DNA from: an uncultured Clostridia bacterium
Lineage (GTDB): Bacteria > Bacillota > Clostridia > TANB77 > CAG-508
Length of the DNA stretch: 64,000 bases
Direction of reading: 5' to 3'
NCBI GenBank assembly: GCA_947626815.1
Contig: CANQTN010000003.1
Location: 1 to 64,000 of the forward strand
Shown: one piece after another, positions 49,109 through 60,662 of the stretch
How positions within the stretch are numbered: position 1 is the stretch's first letter
Layout of the letters: each line of letters opens with the position of its first letter
Translations under genes and position numbers: made by a program
Notes under the pieces: model-generated
Told to the model about the DNA's origin: nothing
Seen by the model: the letters and a program-made list of their open reading frames with translations, nothing else
Databases searched by the model: none

Positions 49109-49838
49109 TTAAAAAAGTTCTGCTAATTTATACTCTCTTTCTAATTTTTCATTAAAGTAAATTTTTGTTACTAATTTGAATTCTTCTAATGATTCTTCTT
49201 TTATATTAAATGAATATAACTTTTTAGGTGGTGCTGTTACTGTATATTTTATAGCATTCATAGTACTTTGACTTATCTTTATACTACTAGTATCCTGTTT
49301 TCCACATATTTGACACTTTAATCCATTGTCTTTTATGCTAAAATATTCTATTAATTCTTTTTCATGACAATTTATACATTCATTTATTTTTGGTGTAAAA
49401 CCTAAAATACATAATAAACGTAATTTAAATATTGAAAGTATCATATCTAAATCTTTATCAGTTTCAGATATTACATAAAGCGTATTTAACAATAATTGTA
49501 ATATATTATAGCAATTTTGATTTTCTTCTGTTACATCTCTTATTATTTTATTAATATGTACAGCATATTTTAGTTTATCTAAATCTGTTCTTATGTTATA
49601 AAATATTTCAATTGGTTCTACAGAGTTTATGTGATAGCTCTGAGTCCCTTTATATACTAAATATTCTGCAAAGCAAAACATTTGTGTACCTGCCAAAAGA
49701 GCACTTTTAGGTTTTCTTGCTCCTTTGGCAACACATGATATTCTCCCGTATATTAGGAGTTAATATTGTAAGCATTTTATCAAAATCACCCATATTACTT
49801 TCTGATAATACTATTCCATTTATTTTTGTGTTTGACAT
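49109..49838 (-). CDS. recO: DNA repair protein RecO, read with a +1 shift at CGG
   Basis: 242 residues after one skipped base at CGG 49746-49748. RecO binds single-stranded DNA and loads RecA with RecF/R. N-terminus MSNTKINGIVLSESNMGDFD; the shift gives PNIGRISCVAKGARKPKSAL, the conserved OB-fold KGARKPKS stretch; then the C-terminal Cys4 cluster CINCHEKE...CQICG. Frame 0 becomes NIRENIMCCQRSKK and stops. It belongs to the era-yqzL-recO cluster typical of Firmicutes, which supports the assignment. Starts after AAGAGG. Confidence 0.87.
49746..49748 (-). other. recO: CGG +1 recoding site in recO
   Basis: Codon 31 is CGG followed by G. ATA-C-GGG-AGA gives Ile-Gly-Arg, the conserved residues before the KGARKPKS motif. 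Confidence 0.8.
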
Positions 49839-49850
49839 TTTATTTTCCTC

Positions 49851-50003
49851 TTATTTTTTTTCATTATTTAATTTGTCATCTAAATAATTATTCATATAAT
49901 TATTTTGTATTTGTTTTTCTATATTTTCAATCTGTTTTAATTCCATAAAAGAGTTTATATCTCCTGTATTTTTAAATGTTTCCCACGCTATTTTTTTTAT
50001 CAT
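49851..50003 (-). CDS. yqzL: YqzL family protein
   Basis: A 50-codon gene between era and recO. ATG 50003 follows AAAGGAGAG; it reads MIKKIAWETFKNTGDINSFM and then a charged helix, ending TAA just before the recO ribosome site. YqzL proteins of about 45-50 residues lie at this place in Bacillus and share the W-x-x-F-x-x-T-G pattern. Function unknown. Confidence 0.8.
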   Translation of the reverse strand: MIKKIAWETFKNTGDINSFMELKQIENIEKQIQNNYMNNYLDDKLNNEKK

Positions 50004-50078
50004 AAGTCTTCTCTCCTTTGCTTAAAGTTTTAACTTTAATTTTATCTTCTGCAAATTTTTTCTTTTTTATTCAAATAA

Positions 50079-50984
50079 TCATTTTAATTTAAATTTATTT
50101 AAAATTGCATCATTAGATTGCCAATCTGGTTTTACTTTAACCCAAGTTTTTAAATTAACTTTCACTTGAAAATTCTTTTCCATGTCTAATCTTGCTAACA
50201 TTCCGATTTTTTTGAGCATTTCTCCATTTTTTCCAATAATTATTCCCTTATGTGATTCTCTTAAACAATAAATTGTAGCTTCTATATCATATATTTCCTC
50301 ATTTTGTTTGTTTTTTCTTTGTTTCATTTTTTCAATTTCAACATAAATTCCATGTGGTACCTCATCTTGCAATACTTTTAATGCTTTTTCTCTAATTATT
50401 TCTTCTGCTAGTTGTCTTAATGTTTGGTCTGTATATTCTTCCACATCATAATATGCTGGTCCTATTGGTAATTCTTTTTCTATCTCTTCTAAAATTATTT
50501 CTTTATATTTTTTATTTATTGCCGAAATAGGTATTACTGCTTCAAAATTATATTCTCTCCTATACATTTCAATTAATTGTAAAAGCTTTTCTTTTTTTAC
50601 TAAATCAATTTTATTTATAATCAAAAATGTTTTTTTGTTAGTCTCTTTTATTTTTTCTATTATTATTTTATCTCCTTTTCCTATGTCATTACTTGTTGCC
50701 TCTATTAAAAACAATATTATATCACTATCTGGTAAACTACCAAAAGATGTTTCTATCATTGTTTGATTTAATTTAGTTTTTGGCTTATGAATTCCAGGTG
50801 TATCTGTAAAAATAATTTGACTATTTTCTCTATTTACAATTCCCTTTATTGCTGTTCTAGTTGTTTGAACTTTATTACTTATTCCTGCCACTTTTTCTCC
50901 TACCAATAAATTTATTAAAGTAGATTTTCCTACATTTGTTCTTCCTATTAATGTTACAAAACCAGATTTAAATTCTTTTTTCAC
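50079..50984 (-). CDS. era: GTPase Era
   Basis: 301 residues. Ribosome-assembly GTPase binding the 3' end of 16S rRNA. G1 IGRTNVGKSTLINLL, G3 DTPGIHKPK, G4 NKID, and a C-terminal KH domain with SHKGIIIGKNGEMLKKIG. GTG start; no ATG fits a ribosome site. Upstream of yqzL and recO. Confidence 0.95.
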   Translation of the reverse strand: MKKEFKSGFVTLIGRTNVGKSTLINLLVGEKVAGISNKVQTTRTAIKGIVNRENSQIIFTDTPGIHKPKTKLNQTMIETSFGSLPDSDIILFLIEATSNDIGKGDKIIIEKIKETNKKTFLIINKIDLVKKEKLLQLIEMYRREYNFEAVIPISAINKKYKEIILEEIEKELPIGPAYYDVEEYTDQTLRQLAEEIIREKALKVLQDEVPHGIYVEIEKMKQRKNKQNEEIYDIEATIYCLRESHKGIIIGKNGEMLKKIGMLARLDMEKNFQVKVNLKTWVKVKPDWQSNDAILNKFKLK

Positions 50985-51117
50985 TTTTTGTTCATTCCTT
51001 TCTTAATGCTTTCTTCATTCTTTTTATTATACACTATTTTTTTGCTAATTTTGTAGAAATTAAAAATTTTTATTATTTTTTTATTAATTTCAATAATTAT
51101 AATTTTTATAAAATATA

Positions 51118-51150
51118 AAAAAGCCAAAACATCAAGCATATGCTTGACGT
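51118..51150 (-). terminator. Terminator overlapping the 3' end of the GT4 gene
   Basis: The minus strand reads CGTCAAGCATATGCTTGATG followed by TTTTGGCTTTTTT: an almost perfect hairpin with a T run, partly in the last codons. Confidence 0.75.
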
Positions 51151-52425
51151 TTCTTGAAATTTATTAAATTTGTAAGCTCGCTTGCCGGATTCCTTGATTT
51201 TTTTGCCTTTCTTGCTCTTTCTTGTTCCAATTCTCTTTTTTGTTTTTCTGCTACAGATTGACAAATTGCCTTTTGATAGGTAAAATGAGTATCTTGTGCT
51301 ATTTTACTCCAATTATAAATATTTCTTACATTATTTTTTGCTTTTTTAGTTATATCACTACATAGTTTTTGGTCATATAATAATTCTAAAATTGAATCAG
51401 CAATAGAATTTGAATTTCCACAATATGTTTTCATTCCATTTACTCTATGTTCTACTATTTCATTTAATCCCCCAATGTCTGAAACAACTACTGGACGTTC
51501 TGATAACATTGCTTCTAATGCAACAATTCCAAATGGCTCATATGTACTTGGAAATACAGATATATCTGCTGCTTTATACATTCTTTGTACATCCTTACCA
51601 TTCATATATCCTGCAAAATATACTTTGTTTGATATACCCATTGCATCTACTTGCTGACTTAGCTCATTAAACATTCCACCTTTTCCACATATTACTAATT
51701 TTGTATCATTATATCCTTGTAATATTTTTGGCATTGCTGCTATTAAATGTTGTATACCTTTTTCATATACTAGTCTTCCCATAAATAAAATTATTTTTTC
51801 ATTGTCCATTGCATATCTTCTTCTAAAATTATAGTCTCTTTCTATTCCATTGTATAAATTCATGTTTACTCCATTTGGTACTACATTTATTTTTTCATAT
51901 GGTAATCCAAATAGCCTTTGTAATTCACTTTTCATATAATTACTATTTACAATAACTTCTGCTGATTCATACGTTAACATCCATTCTGTATCATTTATAT
52001 ATCTTTGTTGCTCATCATGTATTCCACTGTTTCTACCCGCTTCTGTTGCATGTATTGTAGAAACAATTGGTATATTATAAGAGTTCTTTAATGTTTTCGC
52101 ACTATAAGCTACTAACCAATCATGTGCATGAATTACATCAAATGTTCCTTGTTGCGCTATAATTTCATTTGCTTTTGCAATCATTGCAAAATTCATTTGC
52201 ATTACCCAATCTATAAAGTTATTGGGATTAATCATGTAATTATCTACTCTGTATACTTTTACTCCTTTGTCATCTTCAAAATATGGTGCATCACCATCTC
52301 TATATGTTATAACTGTTACATCATGCCCATCTTTTAATAATGTTTTTGATAAGTCTGAAACTACTCTAGATATTCCGCCCTACTACTCTTGGTGGATATT
52401 CCCATGTTAACATCAATATCTTCAT
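51132..52425 (-). CDS. GT4 glycosyltransferase (glycogen-synthase-like), +1 shift at CGG
   Basis: 430 residues after one skipped base at CGG 52375-52377. N-terminal MKILMLTWEYPPRVVG continues in the shifted frame GISRVVSDLSKTLL; the GG pair is the conserved phosphate-binding loop of GT-B enzymes such as glycogen synthase. Then VIHAHDWLVAY, VVPNGVNMNLYNG, FMGRLVYEKGIQHL, and FPSTYEPFGIVALEAM with the GT4 E-x7-E. Frame 0 stops at codon 20, so only recoding makes a full enzyme. The donor could be ADP- or UDP-sugar; product not decided. Start ATG follows AAGGGTG. Confidence 0.83.
52375..52377 (-). other. CGG +1 recoding site, GT4 gene
   Basis: Codon 17 is CGG followed by A. GGG-C-GGA-ATA gives Gly-Gly-Ile, the GT-B N-terminal loop; frame 0 hits TAG two codons later. 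Confidence 0.8.
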
Positions 52426-52585
52426 TGACTTACACCCTTTCTTATTTTCTTTTGTTATGTTTTTACATCTTTACCGAATTTTATTATATTTTATACAATT
52501 TTTTTAAAAATGTAAATGATTTTCGTCATTTTTTTTATTTTTACTTAAATTTTTTTATGATGGCTTTCCATAGAAGATAAATAAA

Positions 52586-52608
52586 AAGGCTTTAATAAGC
52601 CTTTTATT
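52586..52608 (-). terminator. Terminator of the WG-repeat protein gene
   Basis: AAAAGGCTTAT pairs with TAAGCCTTTT next to the stop codon, with a T run following. Confidence 0.7.
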
Positions 52609-54145
52609 CTTCATTATTATTTTCTTCGTTGCTATTTTCTTCATTATTACCTTCTTCTTTATTATTCTCTTCGCTGTTATTTTGTTCATTATTTTTTTCT
52701 GAATTTTCATTTTGGTTACTATTTTCTGTCTTTTTAGAACTATTATTACTACTAGATGACGAATTTTTATTATTGCTATTTGATTTTGCAGATACTCCAT
52801 TTTTATCCATATATTCTTCTGCATCCATTCTTTGATCATTTACTGCAATATAATAATGTCTAGTTTCACTTCCATTTGTTTCTCTATTTATAGTCATATA
52901 TATATCATCTGCTACATTTGCAAATAGTTCTTTTCCTAATGAATTTACTAAAGTGTATTTTTTATCTTTACATGCTACTATTACATTATAATTTGGTATA
53001 ACTAATAGATTTACTGCATCTCTGTTATTTGATGCTTTATATCCTAAACTATCATATTTATATTCTGTCAATTGTTTTCCGTTTACATCATATAATGCCC
53101 AAAATTTGTCTTTTTTTACAGGTATTAAAGTATCTGCTAAAACGTATTTACTTTTAATATTATTTCTTGCAAAATCTGAAATGTCAAATCCTATTTCATC
53201 ATTTTCTATATCAATTTTTACTCTTCCTTTTATATCAATAACACCATATCTGTCATTTTGTTGTACTAAATATAAGCCTGTATCACTATCCATTAATTCA
53301 ATACTTTCATAAGCTATGTCTACTTTTGTCTCTCCACTAGAAGATAAAATTCCTACTTCTCCATCTGCTTCTACCAAGAAATCCTCTATCGTCACAAGAT
53401 AAGTAATTTCATCATATTTGGGTTCTAATACTTCTGTTACTTGCAATTTCCCTGTTTTTTGATTTATACCATCTATTTTTACTACTCCATACGCATTATC
53501 TTTCTCTACAACTAATTGATCTTTTAATATAGTTTTTTGATTTACAAATTCATCATCTAATTTATAATTAAGATCTAACACTTTTGTCGAATATTGCGTA
53601 TATAAATATGGTAAAGTTAAAATAGTTATTTTATTTTTGGATTTGTCATATTCAAAGCTTACATTAAATACTTTTCCAAGGTCTTCAGCACTAACATATA
53701 ATACACCATTTCTAGCTATTACTGGTTTTCCCATATAAGCATATTCATAATTTGCATCACTTTGTGTTAAGTCTAATTTATATATTTTATTTTGATTTAA
53801 CTCTAAATTTGCTACTTCATTTTCATTTATTACATAACATTTACTTTGCTCTTCTGATTTTGCAGTATATTCTCCATTATAACTTTCATAATTAAAATAT
53901 TGTGCTATTTCTTTAATTGGTGCATATATTGCACCATCTTCTTCAAATACTAATATATTTTTTAATTCCTCATTTGGCTGTCCATCTATTGTTAATTTTA
54001 ATACTGTATTTTGTATATATACTATATATGCAACTATTCCAATTATTATTAAGATAATTAAAAATATTGCTACTAATATTATTCTACTTATTTTTCTTCT
54101 TTTTTTCTCTTCTTTATCTTGAAGGGTTTCTTCTATTAAATTCAT
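52604..54145 (-). CDS. Membrane-anchored protein with stalk domain and WG repeats
   Basis: 513 residues. Cytoplasmic basic N-terminus and a membrane helix (about 20-45), then a stalk/Cu-amine-oxidase-N1-like domain (LKLTIDGQPNEELKN, YAPIKEIAQYF, LYVSAEDLGKVFNVSFEYD), and WG-like repeats (AYGVVKIDG, RYGVIDIKGRVKI, FWALYDVNGKQL). The last ~65 residues are an Asn/Ser/Glu/Lys low-complexity tail. ATG 54145 follows GGAGG, which overlaps the tgt stop. Extracellular; likely binds cell wall or a partner protein. Ligand unknown. Confidence 0.75.
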   Translation of the reverse strand: MNLIEETLQDKEEKKRRKISRIILVAIFLIILIIIGIVAYIVYIQNTVLKLTIDGQPNEELKNILVFEEDGAIYAPIKEIAQYFNYESYNGEYTAKSEEQSKCYVINENEVANLELNQNKIYKLDLTQSDANYEYAYMGKPVIARNGVLYVSAEDLGKVFNVSFEYDKSKNKITILTLPYLYTQYSTKVLDLNYKLDDEFVNQKTILKDQLVVEKDNAYGVVKIDGINQKTGKLQVTEVLEPKYDEITYLVTIEDFLVEADGEVGILSSSGETKVDIAYESIELMDSDTGLYLVQQNDRYGVIDIKGRVKIDIENDEIGFDISDFARNNIKSKYVLADTLIPVKKDKFWALYDVNGKQLTEYKYDSLGYKASNNRDAVNLLVIPNYNVIVACKDKKYTLVNSLGKELFANVADDIYMTINRETNGSETRHYYIAVNDQRMDAEEYMDKNGVSAKSNSNNKNSSSSSNNSSKKTENSNQNENSEKNNEQNNSEENNKEEGNNEENSNEENNNEE

Positions 54146-54159
54146 ACGCTTACCTCCGC

Positions 54160-55303
<1,144 letters not shown>

Positions 55304-55325
55304 CTAATGCACAAATCACAAATCT

Positions 55326-55449
55326 GGTTGAAAAATAATTACAATTTTGGCGTTGTCAAACATCATTTGAAATTTAATCAACGTACGAAAAGTACGCCTC
55401 ATAAATTTCAAACTTGTTTTCCTAGCCAAAATTTAATTCTTTTTCAACC
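55326..55449. repeat. 124-bp palindrome between queA and tgt
   Basis: Outer arms GGTTGAAAAA...TTTTTCAACC with ATTTTGGC/GCCAAAAT, inner arms TTTGAAATTT/AAATTTCAAA and GTAC-rich centre. Transcribed as part of the queA-tgt operon it would form a long interrupted hairpin. No clear preQ1 aptamer seen. Confidence 0.7.
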
Positions 55450-55458
55450 TTTTTTATC

Positions 55459-56482
55459 TTAATAAATAAACATCGCATCTCCAAAACTAAAAAATCTATA
55501 CTTTTCCTCTACTGCTTTTTTATAAGCTTCCATTATATATTCTTTTCCTGCTAATGCTGATACTAACATTAATAAAGTTGATTGTGGAAGATGAAAATTT
55601 GTAATTAATCCGTCAATACATTTAAATTTGTAACCTGGATAAATAAATATTCCGTGTATCTTCCTCTTTTTCTTCAACTAACCCATTTTCATCTGCAATT
55701 GTTTCCAATACCCTACATGATGTTGTTCCTACTGCAATTACTCTTCTTTTTTCCTGCTTTGCTTTATTTATTTTTTGTACATCTTCTTGCTTTATATAAA
55801 AGTGTTCTTTATGCATTTCATGTTTTTCCACTATTTCTTCTTTTACTGGTCTAAATGTTCCAATACCTACATGTAATGTTACATTTGCAATTATAATTCC
55901 TTTTTTTTCGAGTTTATCTAGTAACTCTTCTGTAAAATGCAATCCCGCAGTTGGTGCAGCTGCTGATCCATCAAATTTTGCATATACTGTTTGATATCTA
56001 TCTTTTTGTTCTAATTGTTCATGTATATATGGTGGTAATGGCATTAAACCAACCTTATCTAATATTTCATTAAAAATTCCATTATACCTAAATTCGACCT
56101 TTCTAGTTCCTCCTGGCATAATTTCTAAAATTTTTGCTTCTAATATTCCTTCACCAAAAATCACTTTCGTACCAATATGAAGTTTATTTCCTGGCCTTAC
56201 TATACATTCCCATATATCATTTTCTATATTTTTTAATAATAAAAATTCAACATTTGCTCCTGTTTCTTTTTTACCATATAATCTTGCTGGTATGACTTTT
56301 GTATTATTTCTAACTAGTACATCTCCTGGTTTTAGATAATCTATTATATTTTTAAAAGTTTTATGTTCTATAGTTTTTAGTTTTTTATTTAATATCATTA
56401 ATCTTGATTCATCTCTTTTTTTTATAGGAGTTTGTGCTATTAATTCTTCTGGTAGTTCGTAATCAAATTCTGATACCTTCAT
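55459..56482 (-). CDS. queA: S-adenosylmethionine:tRNA ribosyltransferase-isomerase, +1 shift at CGG
   Basis: 340 residues after one skipped base at CGG 55652-55654. QueA makes epoxyqueuosine on tRNA in queuosine synthesis. N-terminal [47 protein letters not shown]; the shift gives [27 protein letters not shown], the conserved C-terminal region. Frame 0 becomes NIYLSRLQI and stops. ATG 56482 is taken since AAAGGAAAG overlaps the earlier in-frame ATG. Neighbour tgt belongs to the same pathway. Confidence 0.9.
55652..55654 (-). other. queA: CGG +1 recoding site in queA
   Basis: Codon 277 is CGG followed by A. ACA-C-GGA-ATA-TTT gives Thr-Gly-Ile-Phe, starting the FIYPGY motif. Confidence 0.8.
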
Positions 56483-56501
56483 TTTTTTCATCTTTCCTTT
56501 T

Positions 56502-57854
56502 TTATTTAAAGATTAATTTTATTTTACTTTTTAAATTATTTATAATTTCTATTATTTCTTCTATTATATTTTCTGGTTCTTTAAACTGATCTTCCATTTC
56601 ATAAGAATATTCAAAATTACTGTTTTTAGCTGGTTTTAATTTATATATTTCTTCTGGTAATCCTATATTTCCCATAGTTGTTTTTATATTTTTATTCATA
56701 TAATCTGTATACCATCTTTTTTGTCCTATTAAGGCTTCATTTTTATAACCATATTTTTGGTAATCATGTAATTCTGGTCTCTCATAACCATATTCTTCTG
56801 CATTTCTTTCTAAAGAATGTAAAAATTCATGCAAAAATACTTCTTCCGGAAATGTATTTATTCTGCCATCATACTTATAAATATAACTTTTTGAATCATT
56901 TGGTAAACGTATATTAGAAAATCCAATTCCATAATAATCCATTGAACCCAAACCAATCCAGTCATTTACTTCAATGTCATTTTCATGTTCTTCATCCCCT
57001 AGTCTTACAATAACATATATATGATCATATTTATTAGTAGCTATAGTGCTTTTTATTTGCTCTTCTACATCTTCTGCTGATACATAATATCCATATTGTT
57101 CATCATAAGACAACTTTGACAATGGCGTATCCACTTGATAAACATCACATTCTGCCGTCATTTTTCTATTTGAAAGATTATAACAAGATCTTTCAAATAA
57201 ATTTATAGTATCATTTATATCATGCATATCACTTTGCGTTACTTTTAGTTTAATTTCTTTACCATTAATCGTTACATCTGTTGTTTCAAAAATAAAACAT
57301 GCAAACTTCCAATTGTTATTATTTTCTGCAATTCCTTCTTCTATTGTAAAGTTTGAAAACCATGCTTCTCCTTTTGCTTGCCCTAGATATCCTCCTAATC
57401 TAAAGCCAACATTTACTTCTTCTCTATTTTTACTGTTAAATATTAATTCTATTCTTTGCCAATCTTGTGTTCCTGATAATGCTACAGATCTTTCTGTTGA
57501 CCCTTCTATTGCAATTTGAGCTCCAATACCTGAATTTTCTTGCTCTGCTTGCACAGCATTTGTTTTTACCATACATGTTACTTTATATGGCTGATTCTTT
57601 TTCACTTGTATCTTTTTATAAAACATCGCATCATTAAAATTTGAAGAACTAATTTTATAACTTTTTTTGTCTGAATATTTTATTTTATCGTCTCTTGTAA
57701 ATTTAGAACTATATAAATTTGATTCACTTCTTATAAATTCATTAAAATTATTTGCCTGATAAAACTGATAAGCAAAATATAATATTACAAGTAATATTAC
57801 AAGTGTAATATAATAACTTGTCTTATGTTTTCTTTCTTTTACATTTGTATCCAT
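56502..57854 (-). CDS. Membrane-anchored putative zinc metalloprotease with jelly-roll-like N-domain
   Basis: 450 residues. N-terminal membrane helix (about 12-30), a beta-rich domain of about 150 residues like carbohydrate-binding jelly rolls (YKVTCMVKTNAVQAE, QDWQRIELIFNSKNRE), then a segment with EVFLHEFLHSLERNAEEYGYE, where HEFLH fits the HExxH zinc motif, and downstream KNEALIGQKRWYTDYM. ATG 57854 follows GGAGG; the longer frame has no site. The substrate may be surface protein or peptidoglycan-linked; unknown. Just upstream of queA. Confidence 0.65.
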   Translation of the reverse strand: MDTNVKERKHKTSYYITLVILLVILYFAYQFYQANNFNEFIRSESNLYSSKFTRDDKIKYSDKKSYKISSSNFNDAMFYKKIQVKKNQPYKVTCMVKTNAVQAEQENSGIGAQIAIEGSTERSVALSGTQDWQRIELIFNSKNREEVNVGFRLGGYLGQAKGEAWFSNFTIEEGIAENNNNWKFACFIFETTDVTINGKEIKLKVTQSDMHDINDTINLFERSCYNLSNRKMTAECDVYQVDTPLSKLSYDEQYGYYVSAEDVEEQIKSTIATNKYDHIYVIVRLGDEEHENDIEVNDWIGLGSMDYYGIGFSNIRLPNDSKSYIYKYDGRINTFPEEVFLHEFLHSLERNAEEYGYERPELHDYQKYGYKNEALIGQKRWYTDYMNKNIKTTMGNIGLPEEIYKLKPAKNSNFEYSYEMEDQFKEPENIIEEIIEIINNLKSKIKLIFK

Positions 57855-57915
57855 ACATATCCTCCAGCAACAATAGAGGTCTATATTTTTCATATAGCCT
57901 CTTTTTGTTTATTTC

Positions 57916-60039
57916 TTATTCTTCTATTGTTTTTGTATCATTAAAATCTTTCATACTTAAATTTATTCTTCCTTGCTCATCTATTTCAACTACTTTTACT
58001 GTTACCTTATCTCCTACATGAAGAACATCATTTATGTCTTTTATTCTTTCTTTTGAAATTTTAGATATGTGTAATAATCCTTCTTTTCCTCCACAATCTA
58101 AGTCTACAAATGCTCCAAAATTCATTATTCTGGTTACTTCTCCATAATAAATTCCACCAACTTCGATTTCTCTTACAATATCTTCTATCATTTCTAATGC
58201 TTCCATTGCTTTTTCATTATCATTTGAATAAATAAATACTTGTCCATCATCTTCTATGTCTATTTTTACACCAGTTTCTTCTATTATTTTATTTATTACT
58301 TTTCCTCCAGTTCCAATAACATCTTTTATTTTTTCTGGTTTAATTTGTGTTCCTACTATTCTTGGTGCATATTTAGATATTTCAGCTCTTGGTTTACTTA
58401 TTACTGGACTCATTACATCATCTAATATATGTTTTCTTGCTATTCTTGTTTTTTCAAATGCCTCTTTTATAATTTTATATGATAACCCATCACATTTAAT
58501 ATCAACTTGTATTGCTGTAATACCTTTTTCAGTTCCTCCTACTTTAAAATCCATATCTCCGAAAAAGTCTTCTAAGCCTTGTATATCTACTAACATTACA
58601 TATTCTTCATCATTATCTGGATTTGTTACTAATCCTGTTGAAATACCTGCAACTGGTCTTTTTATTGGAACTCCTGCATCCATCAAGCTTAGTGTGCTTC
58701 CACATATACTTGCTTGTGATGTAGAACCATTAGAAGATAATACTTCTGATACTACTCTTATTGCATATGGGAATTCTTCTTTAGATGGCAACACTGGAAT
58801 TAATGCTTTTTCTGCCAAAGCCCCGTGACCTATTTCACGTCTTCCTGGTCCTCTTGATGGTTTTGCCTCTCCTACAGAGTAACTTGGAAAATTATAATGA
58901 TGCATATATCTTTTTGATTCTTCTGTATCAATTCCATCTAATACTTGTTCTTCACTTACCATTCCAAGTGTAGCTATTGATAGCACTTGTGTTTGACCTC
59001 TCGTAAATAATGCACTTCCATGGGTTCTTGGTAATAATCCAACTTCACATGATAATGGTCTTATTTCATCTAATGCTCTTCCATCTACTCTTTTATGCTC
59101 AAAGAATATCATTTCTCTAACACATTTTTTTTCTAGTTTATATATTGCTTCTCCTATATCAGTTTTATGTTCTTCAAATGCTTCTTCTCCATATTTTTCT
59201 GCATATGTTTCTTCTATTTTTTTTGTTAATTCAGCAATGTTATTATCTCTTGTTTCCTTATCTGCTTCTTGAACTTTTTCTTTCATTTCTTCTTTAAAAT
59301 TATTTTCAACGAATTCATATATTTCATGGTCTACTTCAAAAGATTTATATTCAAATTTTGGTTTTCCTATTTCTTTTTGAATTTTTGTAATAAATTTGCA
59401 TATCTTTTTTATTTCTTTGTGTGCTGTTTTTATTGCTTCTAACATCAATTCGTCTGGTATTTCATTTCCTCCAGCTTCAATCATTGTAATTTTCTTTTCA
59501 GTTGCTGCTAGTGTTAGTGTTAAATCACTTTGCTTTCTTTGCTCTTCTGTTGGATTAATAATGATTTTTCCATCTACTATACCTACATTTACTGCTGCTG
59601 TTGGTCCTCCAAATGGAATATCTGATATTGCTAAAGCACAAGATGCTCCTATCATAGCTGCTACTTCTGGTGAATTATCTTGCTCTACACAAAGAACTGT
59701 TCCTACGACTACAACATCATTTCTAAAGTCTTTTGGGAACAGTGGTCTTAATGGCCTATCTATTGCTCTTGATGTTAATATTGCTTTATCACTTGGCTTA
59801 CCTTCTCTTTTTAAAAATCCTCCTGGTATTTTTCCTACTGAATATAATTTTTCTTCAAAATCTACTGATAATGGAAAAAAGTCAATTCCTTCTCTTGGTT
59901 CTTTAGAAGCTGTTACATTGACTAATACACATGTATCCCCATAACGTACTAATACACTTCCATTTGCTAAACCTGCCATTTTTCCTGTTTCAATTACAAG
60001 TTTTCTTCCAGCTAGTTCTGTTTCATAAGTTTTAAACAT
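57916..60039 (-). CDS. pnp: Polynucleotide phosphorylase
   Basis: 707 residues, the usual length. Phosphorolytic 3'-5' exoribonuclease of RNA decay. Two RNase PH domains (GSVLVRYGDTCVLVNVTA; THGSALFTRGQTQVLSIATLG with GDMDFKVGGTEKGITA), KH domain GTGGKVINKIIEETG and S1 domain GEVTRIMNFGAFVDLDCG. Downstream of rpsO, as in other Firmicutes. AGGAAGGA precedes the start. Confidence 0.96.
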   Translation of the reverse strand: MFKTYETELAGRKLVIETGKMAGLANGSVLVRYGDTCVLVNVTASKEPREGIDFFPLSVDFEEKLYSVGKIPGGFLKREGKPSDKAILTSRAIDRPLRPLFPKDFRNDVVVVGTVLCVEQDNSPEVAAMIGASCALAISDIPFGGPTAAVNVGIVDGKIIINPTEEQRKQSDLTLTLAATEKKITMIEAGGNEIPDELMLEAIKTAHKEIKKICKFITKIQKEIGKPKFEYKSFEVDHEIYEFVENNFKEEMKEKVQEADKETRDNNIAELTKKIEETYAEKYGEEAFEEHKTDIGEAIYKLEKKCVREMIFFEHKRVDGRALDEIRPLSCEVGLLPRTHGSALFTRGQTQVLSIATLGMVSEEQVLDGIDTEESKRYMHHYNFPSYSVGEAKPSRGPGRREIGHGALAEKALIPVLPSKEEFPYAIRVVSEVLSSNGSTSQASICGSTLSLMDAGVPIKRPVAGISTGLVTNPDNDEEYVMLVDIQGLEDFFGDMDFKVGGTEKGITAIQVDIKCDGLSYKIIKEAFEKTRIARKHILDDVMSPVISKPRAEISKYAPRIVGTQIKPEKIKDVIGTGGKVINKIIEETGVKIDIEDDGQVFIYSNDNEKAMEALEMIEDIVREIEVGGIYYGEVTRIMNFGAFVDLDCGGKEGLLHISKISKERIKDINDVLHVGDKVTVKVVEIDEQGRINLSMKDFNDTKTIEE

Positions 60040-60077
60040 AATTATTCCTTCCTTTTTTATATACTTTTATAACTAAC

Positions 60078-60112
60078 AAAAAACCCATGCCAAATAAGCA
60101 CTGGGCTTTGTT
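60078..60112 (-). terminator. Terminator or attenuator between rpsO and pnp
   Basis: AAGCCCAGTGC pairs with GCATGGGTTTTTT on the minus strand just after the rpsO stop. Read-through probably also feeds pnp. Confidence 0.75.
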
Positions 60113-60115
60113 TTT

Positions 60116-60379
60116 TTATTTTCTTAATTCTAGTTTTTGTACTATTTCTCTATATCTGTTTATGTCTTTTCTAGATAAATAGTTTAATAAGTTTCTTCTC
60201 TTTCCTACCATTTTTAAAAGACCTCTTCTTGAGTGATTGTCTTTTTTATGGATTTTTAAATGTTCTGTTAATTCATTAATTCTTTCTGTTAGTAATGCTA
60301 TTTGTACTTCTGGTGAACCTGTGTCGTTTTCCTCTCTTTTATAAGTATTAATGATTTCTTGTTTTCTTTCTTTGGTCAT
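60116..60379 (-). CDS. rpsO: Ribosomal protein S15
   Basis: 87 residues. Small-subunit protein binding 16S r[41 protein letters not shown] and [10 protein letters not shown] are conserved. GGAGGTG precedes the ATG. Confidence 0.97.
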   Translation of the reverse strand: MTKERKQEIINTYKREENDTGSPEVQIALLTERINELTEHLKIHKKDNHSRRGLLKMVGKRRNLLNYLSRKDINRYREIVQKLELRK

Positions 60380-60662
60380 TTTCTATTACACCTCCCTATT
60401 TTATTTTTCTCCTTAAACTGAACTAAAGTTTTAGGTGTATTTCTTTTAGCTAAGTATAAGGTATGTGTTTTTACTTTTCATATTATACTATACTTTTTTC
60501 TATATTGCAAGCATTTTTTAGTGTTTCATTCACATTTTTACGTATATTTTTGTCCTTGCTAATATCTTACATTATCTTTTATTTTCATAACTATATTTTG
60601 CATGTGGTGAAAATCCTTTCATCTCCATGTCTTTCTTCATCTTTTGTATTAATTCTTGATTC

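Noticed and set aside
52555..52839. Minus-strand 94-residue Lys/Ile-rich frame
   Set aside because: It overlaps the low-complexity tail of the WG-repeat protein in another frame and consists of Lys/Ile runs from AAT/GAA repeats.
55326..55449. preQ1 riboswitch before tgt
   Set aside because: No C-rich loop plus A-rich tail of the preQ1 aptamer could be matched; only a long palindrome is visible.
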